Positions 1-5,385 of a stretch of 5,385 bases of DNA are shown in pieces (positions within the stretch are counted from its first letter, which is position 1; each line of letters opens with the position of its first letter). Where the stretch lies: contig CALWWO010000179.1 of NCBI GenBank assembly GCA_944385265.1, positions 1-5,385 on the forward strand, read 5' to 3'. The translations under genes were made by a program, and so were the position numbers. Source of the DNA: an uncultured Oscillospiraceae bacterium. GTDB taxonomy: Bacteria > Bacillota_A > Clostridia > Oscillospirales > Oscillospiraceae. The notes beneath the pieces are model-generated. The model had not been told where the DNA came from. It ran no database searches and saw only the letters and a program-made list of their open reading frames with translations.

Positions 1-1552
1 TAAATTTAATTTCGCATTCGACATAGTTGACGAGCTCGGACGCAAATATCCGAAAAAACGCGCTATGCTGCACCTCGATAAATACAAACACGAGCGCGAA
101 TTTACATTTGAGGATATGAAAAAGGAGTCTGCAAGAGCCGCAAACTACTTTAAAGCGCTCGGCATAAAGCGCGGCGACCGCGTTATGCTCGTCTTAAAGC
201 GCCACTACCAGTTCTGGTTTGCGATCCTCGGCCTACACAAGCTCGGCGCTATCGCGATACCGGCGACGAATCAGCTCCACGAGCACGATTTCACATACCG
301 CTACGAGGCGGCGCGCGTAAACGCGATTGTCTGTACGGCCGACGGCTACACGGCCGAAGAGGCGGAGCGCGCGGCGGAGGGGTTTGACGATCTGCGCGTA
401 AAGATCCTTGTCGGCGGAAAGCGCGACGGCTGGCACGATTTTGACGAGGAGTACAAAATGTACAGTAGTCACTTTGACCGCACCGAGGACTCCCCGTGCG
501 GCGACGAGCCGATGCTGATGTTCTTCACATCGGGCACTACCGGCTATCCGAAGATCGCGACGCACAGCTACAAATACCCGCTCGGCCATTATGTCACGGC
601 GAAATACTGGCACAACGTCTCTCCGAACGGGCTGCACTTCACGATATCGGAGACGGGCTGGGGCAAGGCTCTGTGGGGTAAACTCTACGGCCAGTGGCTC
701 TGTGAGGGCGCCGTATTTACATACGACTTTGACAGATTCGACGCTGCGGAAATACTGCCGATGCTGGCAAAATACCATATAACCACGTTCTGTGCACCGC
801 CGACAATGTACCGCATGATGATCCGGCAGGATCTTGACAAGTACGATTTCAGCTCGCTCGAGCGCGTCACGACGGCCGGCGAGGCGTTGAACCCCGAGGT
901 GTTCAGACTGTTTGAGGAAAAGACGGGTCTTCAGATCCTCGAGGGCTACGGGCAGACGGAGCTCACGCTCACGATTGGGAATCTCACGGGCACCACCCCC
1001 CGTCTCGGCTCCATGGGCAAGGCGATACCGCTTTACGACATCCAGCTTCTCGACCCGGACGGCAACGTTTGCGCGGCCGGTATGACCGGCGAAATCTGCA
1101 TCCGCACCGGCGACCATGTGCCTGTCGGCCTGTTTTCCGGCTACTACCGCGACCCGGAGCGCACACGCGACGTATGGCACGACGGATATTACCACACCGG
1201 CGATACGGCGTGGCGCGACGAGGACGGCTATTACTGGTATGTCGGCCGCGCCGACGACGTTATCAAGTCCTCCGGCTACAGGATCGGGCCGTTTGAGATC
1301 GAAAGCATCATAGCTGAGCTCCCCTATATCCTCGAATGCGGCGTCTCCGCGTCACCGGACGAGGTCCGCGGCCAGGTCGTAAAGGCGAGCATTGTACTCA
1401 CAGAGGGGACGAAACCGAGCGAGGAGCTTAAAAAAGAGATACAGGAATATGTAAAATCTCACACCGCGCCTTATAAATATCCGCGTATCGTGGTGTTCCG
1501 CGACTCGCTTCCGAAAACCATCAGCGGAAAAATTATAAGAAATCAGCTTTAA
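1..1552 (+). CDS. AMP-forming acyl-CoA synthetase, medium-chain/branched or aryl acid type (5' end missing)
   Basis: This gene is open from the left edge (reading from base 2) to a TAA at 1550-1552, giving 516 visible residues. The ATG at 65 is internal: the 21 codons before it align with the paralogue downstream (shared FNFAFD near the edge), so the true start is outside the window. The product belongs to the acyl-adenylate (ANL) superfamily, which converts a carboxylic acid, ATP and CoA to acyl-CoA, AMP and PPi in the cytoplasm. Visible motifs are the phosphate-binding FFTSGTTGYPK (521-553), EGYGQTE (941-961), YHTGD followed by GRADDVIKSSGYRIG in the hinge region (about 1190-1290), and the C-terminal PKTISGKIIR with the catalytic lysine (about 1511-1540). 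The loop GLFSGYYRDPERT is typical of medium-chain (ACSM-like) synthetases. The substrate is not determined; branched-chain or aryl acids are inferred from the VOR genes downstream. Whether it also carries an N-terminal HTH-cupin like its neighbour cannot be seen. Confidence 0.93.
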   Translation, partial: KFNFAFDIVDELGRKYPKKRAMLHLDKYKHEREFTFEDMKKESARAANYFKALGIKRGDRVMLVLKRHYQFWFAILGLHKLGAIAIPATNQLHEHDFTYRYEAARVNAIVCTADGYTAEEAERAAEGFDDLRVKILVGGKRDGWHDFDEEYKMYSSHFDRTEDSPCGDEPMLMFFTSGTTGYPKIATHSYKYPLGHYVTAKYWHNVSPNGLHFTISETGWGKALWGKLYGQWLCEGAVFTYDFDRFDAAEILPMLAKYHITTFCAPPTMYRMMIRQDLDKYDFSSLERVTTAGEALNPEVFRLFEEKTGLQILEGYGQTELTLTIGNLTGTTPRLGSMGKAIPLYDIQLLDPDGNVCAAGMTGEICIRTGDHVPVGLFSGYYRDPERTRDVWHDGYYHTGDTAWRDEDGYYWYVGRADDVIKSSGYRIGPFEIESIIAELPYILECGVSASPDEVRGQVVKASIVLTEGTKPSEELKKEIQEYVKSHTAPYKYPRIVVFRDSLPKTISGKIIRNQL

Positions 1553-1558
1553 ACGGTA

Positions 1559-1587
1559 TTGACAAGTCAAAAATGTCGTGATATGAT
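1559..1587 (+). promoter_or_regulatory. Sigma-A-type promoter with extended -10
   Basis: The -35 box TTGACA (1559-1564) is separated by exactly 17 bases from the -10 box TATGAT (1582-1587). A TG at 1579-1580 forms an extended -10 (TGATATGAT). Transcription should start near 1594, just ahead of the T-box leader. The -35 box begins six bases after the stop codon of the upstream synthetase. The downstream genes therefore have their own promoter, and no intrinsic terminator is seen between the upstream gene and this promoter. Confidence 0.85.
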
Positions 1588-1593
1588 TCTTTA

Positions 1594-1876
1594 CAAGTTT
1601 TAAAAGCGTTGACGGAGAGGGCAATCCACTTTTTCACGTTTGCAGAGAGATGGCGGCCGGTGAAAGCCATTAGCGTGCGTGTTTTGTTTGTAGCTCCCGA
1701 GCTGGAGAGGAGAAAGCGAGAGCAAGTAGATCTCTCCCGTGTTAGCCGCGTTAGTGCTTAGAGCTTGTTAGAGCTCAATGAGTGGTATCCGCCGCAAGAC
1801 GGATGCAATTTGAGTGGTACCGCGGGCTTATATTCAGCTCGTCTCAAAGAATCCTATCTTTGAGACGGGCTTTTTT
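1594..1876 (+). promoter_or_regulatory. T-box riboswitch (tRNA-sensing antitermination leader)
   Basis: This leader binds a specific tRNA. Uncharged tRNA stabilises an antiterminator and lets transcription continue into the downstream gene. The key evidence is the T-box core GAGTGGTACCGCGG (1812-1825), close to the family consensus. Stem I is also recognisable: GCAGAGAG (1642-1649), then a distal hairpin ATGGC/GCCAT (1650-1654 with 1666-1670) around the loop GGCCGGTGAAA. A lower helix pairs 1635-1643 with 1673-1681, and GAGCTGGAG (1699-1707) matches the family's post-specifier segment. GGAGAG (1704-1709) can pair with CTCTCC (1732-1737). Stem III is ATCCGCC-GCAA-GACGGAT (1787-1804). The antiterminator can form by TTTGAG (1809-1814) pairing with CTCAAA (1843-1848), the same bases used by the terminator. 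The specifier codon lies within about 1687-1692. GUA (1690-1692, Val) fits the spacing best, but UGU and UUU are not excluded. Confidence 0.93.
1837..1876 (+). terminator. T-box intrinsic terminator
   Basis: GCTCGTCTCAAAG (1837-1849) pairs with CTTTGAGACGGGC (1858-1870), with one G-U pair. An extra A-T pair (1850 with 1857) closes the loop, giving a 14-bp stem with a 6-base loop. Six T residues follow (1871-1876). The ascending arm contains CTCAAA, which the antiterminator would take, so the two structures exclude each other. In the absence of bound uncharged tRNA this would stop transcription before the HTH-cupin-synthetase gene. Confidence 0.92.
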
Positions 1877-1894
1877 GTTCATCCCGTCTCGGCT

Positions 1895-1900
1895 CGGAGG
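1895..1900 (+). promoter_or_regulatory. Ribosome binding site that fixes the start of the fusion gene
   Basis: CGGAGG lies six bases before the ATG at 1907. The reading frame stays open upstream to an ATG at 1814, but that codon lies inside the T-box core, and the 31 extra codons would be encoded by the antiterminator and terminator. The ATG at 1907 is therefore the start, and the predicted HTH begins soon after it. Confidence 0.88.
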
Positions 1901-1906
1901 TTTACT

Positions 1907-4201
1907 ATGGACGAACAAAGAATTACCGGGATACAAGTCAAGATCCGTGAAATGGCGGGCAGAATCCGCGAAATGCGCAAGATAACGGGCTTTTCCGTGA
2001 GCGAGATGGCAAAGCGCACGGGCGTATCAGAAGATGAATACATCCTGTGCGAATCGGGTCAGAGCGATCTCAACATCGCATTTTTATACCGCTGTGCGCT
2101 GACTTTCGGCGTCGACGTCACAGATCTTATTGAGGGGCGCAGCCCAAAGCTCCGCTCATACACCCTCACCCGTGCCGGCACGGGCCAGAAAATCGAGCAG
2201 GCGCATCATATGACGTACTATAACCTCGCGTCGGATTTTCAGAACCGCTCTTCCCTCCCTCTGTACGTCGTCATACAGTACAGCAGCGAGGCGGAGCATG
2301 AGGATATTGAGCTTACGACGCATGAGGGGCAGGAGTGCGACCTTGTCATAAGCGGTCAGATGAAGATACAGATCGGCGAGCACACAGAGATACTCAATGC
2401 CGGCGACAGCATCTATTACGACAGCTCTACACCGCACGGCATGATAGCCCTGGGCGGCGAGGACTGCTGTTTCTACGCTATCGTTTTAGACCCCGTTGCG
2501 ACGGCTGCCGGAAAAGAACAGGAAAAGATACTTTTCCCGGAAAAGCCGGTCTCTGACAGGGACAGCGAGGCTCGCATATATCGCAAATTCATCACACCCG
2601 TTGAAAACGAAAACGGGAAGCTCGAAAAGATCTTCTTTAAAAACGAGGAGTCCTTTAACTTTGCGTTCGACGTCGTCGATGCGCTCGGCGAGCAGAAACC
2701 GTCAAAACTTGCCATGCTGCACGTCTCCGAAGACGGGACTGAGCGCCGATTCACGTTTGAGGACATGAAAAAGGAGTCGGCGAGAGCGGCAAATTATTTC
2801 AAATCGCTCGGCATAAAGCACGGCGACCGCGTTATGCTGCTTTTGAAACGGCATTACCAGTTCTGGTTTGCGATCCTCGCCCTGCATAAGCTCGGTGCCG
2901 TAGCGATACCGGCGACAAACCAGCTTCAGGCGCACGATCTGAGCTACCGCTTCGACGCGGCAAATATCCGCGCGGTGTTGTGTACGGCCGACGGCGATAC
3001 CGCCGCAGCCGTGGACGATGCAGCGGAAGGCTGCAAGCAGGTCGAGATCAAGATTATCGTCGGCGGCAAGCGTCACGGCTGGCATGATTTTGACGACGAC
3101 TACAAGATATACAGCAGCCACTTTGACAGAACGGACGACTCCCCGTGCGGCAGCGACCCGATGCTTATGTTCTTTACATCAGGCACGTCAGGCTACCCAA
3201 AACTCGCCGCGCACAATTACAAATACCCGCTCGGCCACTTCATAACGGCCAAATACTGGCACAGGGTAAACCCTGACGGGCTTCACCTCACGATATCCGA
3301 CACGGGCTGGGCAAAGGCGCTGTGGGGAAAATTATACGGTCAATGGCTGTGCGAGGCGGCGATATTCGTATACGACTTTGACAGATTTGACGCGGAGAAG
3401 ATACTTCCGATGTTCGCGCGGTACAATATAACGACGTTCTGTGCGCCGCCGACAATGTACCGCATGCTTATAAAGGGCGATCTCGCACGCTTTGATCTGA
3501 GTTCGATACAGCACGCGTCGACGGCCGGCGAGGCCTTAAACCCTGAGGTGTTCCGTCAGTTTAACAAGGCAACGGGGCTTTCGATAATGGAGGGATTCGG
3601 CCAATCCGAATCGACGCTTATTATCGGAAACCTTGTCGGGGATACATATAAGATCGGTTCCATGGGCAAGCCCGTGCCGCTTTATGACGTTCACCTGCTG
3701 TCGCCCGAGGGTGAGGAGGCAGCCCCCGGCGTGACGGGAGAGATATGCATAAACATTGAAAACGGCATACCGTGCGGCCTCAGCTACGCATATGAGGGTA
3801 CGCCGGATATCACGGCGGACACATGGCACGACGGGTTTTATCACACCGGCGACCTTGCCTGGAAAGATGAGGACGGATTTTTCTGGTATGTCGGCCGCGC
3901 CGATGACCTTATCAAGTCATCCGGCTACCGGATCGGCCCGTTTGAGATAGAAAACGTAATTATGGAGCTCCCGTACGTTCTTGAGTGCGGCGTGTCGTCC
4001 GCCCCGGACGAGCTGCGCGGTCAGGTCGTAAAGGCAAGCATCGTCTTGACAAACGGCGTCGAGCCGTCCGAGAAACTTAAAAAAGAAGTTCAGGAATACG
4101 TCAAGGAGCACACCGCACCGTATAAATACCCTCGTATCGTCGAATTTCGCGACTATCTCCCCAAGACGACGAGCGGCAAGATAATAAGAAAGCAGCTATA
4201 G
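1907..4201 (+). CDS. XRE HTH-cupin-acyl-CoA synthetase fusion protein
   Basis: This 764-residue protein has three parts. Residues 12-77 form an XRE-like helix-turn-helix (IREMRKITGFSVSEMAKRTG and following). Residues 115-195 form a cupin: H139-X3-E143-X6-G150, then a GDSIYYDSSTPH segment with H177, as in XRE-cupin regulators. From about residue 250 to the end there is a complete AMP-forming acyl-CoA synthetase, alignable end to end with the preceding gene. Its motifs are FFTSGTSGYPK (422-432), EGFGQSES (562-569), YHTGD (645-649), GRADDLIKSSGYR (663-675) and PKTTSGKIIR with likely catalytic K758. It should make acyl-CoA from a carboxylic acid; the acid is unknown. The HTH-cupin part resembles a small-ligand-responsive transcription factor, so the protein may be a regulator-enzyme. 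It differs from its paralogue at EGFGQSES (versus EGYGQTEL) and in the loop before TADTWHDG, which may change substrate choice. Expression is probably controlled by the T-box just upstream. The stop (TAG) is three bases before the next start. Confidence 0.93.
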   Translation: MDEQRITGIQVKIREMAGRIREMRKITGFSVSEMAKRTGVSEDEYILCESGQSDLNIAFLYRCALTFGVDVTDLIEGRSPKLRSYTLTRAGTGQKIEQAHHMTYYNLASDFQNRSSLPLYVVIQYSSEAEHEDIELTTHEGQECDLVISGQMKIQIGEHTEILNAGDSIYYDSSTPHGMIALGGEDCCFYAIVLDPVATAAGKEQEKILFPEKPVSDRDSEARIYRKFITPVENENGKLEKIFFKNEESFNFAFDVVDALGEQKPSKLAMLHVSEDGTERRFTFEDMKKESARAANYFKSLGIKHGDRVMLLLKRHYQFWFAILALHKLGAVAIPATNQLQAHDLSYRFDAANIRAVLCTADGDTAAAVDDAAEGCKQVEIKIIVGGKRHGWHDFDDDYKIYSSHFDRTDDSPCGSDPMLMFFTSGTSGYPKLAAHNYKYPLGHFITAKYWHRVNPDGLHLTISDTGWAKALWGKLYGQWLCEAAIFVYDFDRFDAEKILPMFARYNITTFCAPPTMYRMLIKGDLARFDLSSIQHASTAGEALNPEVFRQFNKATGLSIMEGFGQSESTLIIGNLVGDTYKIGSMGKPVPLYDVHLLSPEGEEAAPGVTGEICINIENGIPCGLSYAYEGTPDITADTWHDGFYHTGDLAWKDEDGFFWYVGRADDLIKSSGYRIGPFEIENVIMELPYVLECGVSSAPDELRGQVVKASIVLTNGVEPSEKLKKEVQEYVKEHTAPYKYPRIVEFRDYLPKTTSGKIIRKQL

Positions 4202-4204
4202 ACT

Positions 4205-4885
4205 ATGGATTTCAAACGACTCACGCTCTTTGCCGGTCATTACGGCAGCGGAAAAACCAACATAGCGTTAAATTACGCCGTCTGGCTGCGTGAAAAGGGG
4301 CTTTCGGTCACGATGGCCGATCTTGACATCGTAAACCCTTATTTCCGCACGAAAGACAGCGAGGAAGCTTTAAATAAACTCGGTATAGAGCTTATCTGTT
4401 CGCCGTTTGCAAACAGCAACCTCGATGTTCCGGCAATGCCGAAAGAGATATACGCGCTTGTCGACGACCACTCGCAATACGGCGTGCTCGACATAGGCGG
4501 CGACGACCGCGGCGCGCTCGCGCTCGGTAGATATGCGCCGGAGATCCTCAGCGAGGGCAACTACGAGATGCTTTTCGTGATAAACCGCTCCCGCCCGCTT
4601 ACACGGACGGTGGACGACACGCTTTCCGTAATGCGTGAGATCGAGGCCGCCGGAGGCGTGAGCTTCACCGCCATTGTAAACAACACAAACCTCGGCCTTT
4701 CGACTACGGCGCAGGATGTACTGGACAGCGTATCATACGCGCGCGGAGTGTCGGAGGCGTCGGGACTTCCGATAAAAATGACGTCGGTAAAGCAAGAGCT
4801 TATGCCGGAGCTTCAGGAGAAGATCGATAATCTGTTCCCGCTGCGTTTGCAGGAGCTTTATTACCAAATCAAAACGGAAAAATAG
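4205..4885 (+). CDS. P-loop ATPase, MinD/ParA/CobQ-like, function unknown
   Basis: This is a 226-residue soluble protein with no signal peptide or membrane segment visible. Residues 11-18 (GHYGSGKT) are a classical Walker A. The signature lysine of the deviant ParA/MinD motif (KGGxGKT) is absent. DLDIVNPYFRT (39-49) resembles the switch I region of SIMIBI-class NTPases, and YGVLDIGGDDRG (92-103, D96) the Walker B/switch II. INRSRP (126-131) and AIVNNTNLG (156-164) sit at the ends of core strands, NNTN being a plausible nucleotide-base-contacting segment. The gene starts three bases after the synthetase stop and has no clear Shine-Dalgarno sequence, which suggests translational coupling with the synthetase. 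Possible roles include metallocluster or cofactor insertion, or maturation of the neighbouring iron-sulfur oxidoreductase, but only position supports this. I do not recognise a named family member. Confidence 0.88.
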   Translation: MDFKRLTLFAGHYGSGKTNIALNYAVWLREKGLSVTMADLDIVNPYFRTKDSEEALNKLGIELICSPFANSNLDVPAMPKEIYALVDDHSQYGVLDIGGDDRGALALGRYAPEILSEGNYEMLFVINRSRPLTRTVDDTLSVMREIEAAGGVSFTAIVNNTNLGLSTTAQDVLDSVSYARGVSEASGLPIKMTSVKQELMPELQEKIDNLFPLRLQELYYQIKTEK

Positions 4886-4902
4886 CGCCGGACGCCGTTT
4901 TT
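4871..4902 (+). terminator. Possible weak intrinsic terminator or attenuator after the ATPase gene
   Basis: AAAACGG (4871-4877) can pair with CCGTTTT (4895-4901), and the run continues to T4902. The inner part (GCGCCGGACGC) adds only about three G-C pairs. The 5' arm lies inside the end of the ATPase reading frame. The stem is poor in G-C, so at most partial termination is expected. Confidence 0.3.
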
Positions 4903-4915
4903 CTGAAAATAAAAT

Positions 4916-4930
4916 GGCGCGCCGCGCGCC
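4916..4930. repeat. Perfect GC-only inverted repeat in the ATPase-ferredoxin gap
   Basis: GGCGCG (4916-4921) and CGCGCC (4925-4930) are perfect inverted arms around CCG. On the + strand A residues follow; on the - strand a T-rich tract follows, as in a terminator for leftward transcription, but no leftward gene is seen. It may instead act as an mRNA-stabilising or processing hairpin between the ATPase and oxidoreductase cistrons. The rest of the 152-base gap shows no convincing promoter. Confidence 0.5.
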
Positions 4931-5037
4931 AAAACGCGGCAAAATCCGAAATCTGCGGCAGAAAAACGCTGCCTTGAGGGCAAAAATCGTTTTATTCTTA
5001 CTGCGATTCGGAAAATAAGCGACAAAAGGAGAACATT

Positions 5038-5244
5038 ATGGCTAAAGTGACGTTTCAAGAAGAGCTGTGCAAGGGCTGCGGTCTTTGCGTAAACGCCTGT
5101 CCAAAGAACATTCTCATTCTGTCAAGGACGAGGCTGAACCAAAAAGGACATTCCCCGGTTGAGATCACGGATCAGGAAAAATGTATCGGATGCGCGTTCT
5201 GCGCGACGATGTGCCCCGACTGTGTGATCACCGTAGAGCGATAA
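5038..5244 (+). CDS. vorD: Two-[4Fe-4S] ferredoxin subunit of a 2-oxoacid:ferredoxin oxidoreductase (delta subunit, VorD/KorD-like)
   Basis: This 68-residue protein has two cysteine motifs: C11-X2-C14-X2-C17-X3-C21-P and C49-X2-C52-X2-C55-X3-C59-P. Each binds a [4Fe-4S] cluster, with the fourth cysteine completing the opposite cluster as in bacterial-type ferredoxins. The length and the position directly before a VorB-like gene match the delta subunit of multi-subunit 2-oxoacid oxidoreductases. There it carries electrons between the thiamine-diphosphate active site and external ferredoxin. The start is set by AAGGAGA (5026-5032), five bases before the ATG. The stop at 5242-5244 is 17 bases before the next start, so the two genes are very probably co-transcribed. 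An extra cysteine, C62, follows the second motif. KorD is an equally possible name, because the substrate cannot be read from this subunit. Confidence 0.88.
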   Translation: MAKVTFQEELCKGCGLCVNACPKNILILSRTRLNQKGHSPVEITDQEKCIGCAFCATMCPDCVITVER

Positions 5245-5261
5245 GAAAGGAGCAGCTTACA

Positions 5262-5385
5262 ATGGAAAAAGTTCTTATGAAGGGCAACGAGGCGATAGCC
5301 GAAGCCGCTATCCGTGCCGGCTGCCGCCACTACTTCGGTTACCCGATCACACCGCAGACCGAGGTCGCGGCTTACATGGCAAAGC
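5262..5385 (+). CDS. vorB: 2-oxoacid:ferredoxin oxidoreductase subunit VorB-like (3' end missing)
   Basis: Only the first 41 codons are in the window. The protein begins [20 protein letters not shown] and continues with [18 protein letters not shown], the recognisable N-terminus of the pyruvate-flavodoxin-oxidoreductase-type domain; YPITPQTE is its hallmark. A strong ribosome binding site, GAAAGGAG (5245-5252), precedes the ATG. Family members catalyse reversible oxidative decarboxylation of a 2-oxoacid (2-oxoisovalerate for VorB, 2-oxoglutarate for KorA) to acyl-CoA and CO2 with ferredoxin. The VorB assignment rests on the N-terminal wording and the order ferredoxin then large subunit. The substrate is not proven. 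TPP-binding and gamma subunits are expected just beyond the window. Confidence 0.85.
   Translation, partial: MEKVLMKGNEAIAEAAIRAGCRHYFGYPITPQTEVAAYMAK

Noticed and set aside
233..1195. 320-codon open frame on the - strand
   Set aside because: It lies wholly opposite the first synthetase, whose product has all family motifs. The - strand frame is arginine- and valine-rich with no recognisable domain, as expected of an antisense shadow of a codon-biased gene.
1352..1624. 90-codon - strand open frame across the end of the first synthetase and the promoter
   Set aside because: It overlaps a well-supported gene and promoter, and its product resembles no known domain.
1758..1775. Direct repeat TTAGAGCT (1758-1765 and 1768-1775) as a regulator operator
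   Set aside because: It falls within the linker of the T-box leader, where GAGCT/AGCTC forms a small hairpin. RNA structure explains it better than a protein-binding site.
1814..1906. Upstream in-frame ATG extending the fusion protein by 31 residues
   Set aside because: The ATG is inside the T-box core, and the extension is encoded by the antiterminator and terminator. A strong ribosome binding site precedes the ATG at 1907 instead.
4974..5002. Possible promoter for the ferredoxin gene (TTGAGG, 17 bases, CTTACT)
   Set aside because: The -10 matches only three of six consensus bases and there is no extended -10, so it is not distinguishable from chance.
1..5385. CRISPR array, insertion sequence, tRNA or phage element
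   Set aside because: No regularly spaced repeats, transposase motifs, terminal inverted repeats or tRNA cloverleaf were seen.

Overview
The window looks like a chromosomal segment of an anaerobic Clostridia-type Bacillota, plausibly an Oscillospiraceae-like gut or rumen bacterium. The signs are moderate GC with strong Shine-Dalgarno sites, a T-box leader, and genes for a ferredoxin-linked 2-oxoacid oxidoreductase. The assignment is inferred from gene content, not from a marker gene. All genes are on the + strand.

Layout. Bases 1-1552 hold the 3' part of an AMP-forming acyl-CoA synthetase; its start lies outside the window. Six bases after its stop codon there is a near-consensus extended -10 promoter (1559-1587). 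It is followed by a T-box tRNA-sensing leader (about 1594-1876) that ends in a strong intrinsic terminator. The leader precedes a 764-residue protein (1907-4201) that joins an XRE-type helix-turn-helix, a cupin and a complete acyl-CoA synthetase closely related to the first gene. Three bases later comes a small P-loop ATPase of unknown function (4205-4885). After a 152-base gap with hairpins come a two-cluster ferredoxin subunit (5038-5244) and the start of a VorB-like 2-oxoacid:ferredoxin oxidoreductase subunit (5262 to the window end).

How the genes may work together. An acyl-CoA synthetase makes an acyl-CoA from a free acid. VOR/IOR-type enzymes interconvert acyl-CoA, CO2 and reduced ferredoxin with a 2-oxoacid. 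A T-box normally turns genes on when a particular tRNA is uncharged, that is, when an amino acid is short. Together these suggest amino-acid synthesis or salvage: scavenged branched-chain or aryl acids are activated and reductively carboxylated to 2-oxoacids for transamination. This direction is an inference. The amino acid sensed cannot be fixed by eye; valine (codon GUA) is the best-spaced reading of the specifier. The HTH-cupin part may add a second regulatory layer, or may be a leftover regulator that now acts only as a sensor or structural domain.
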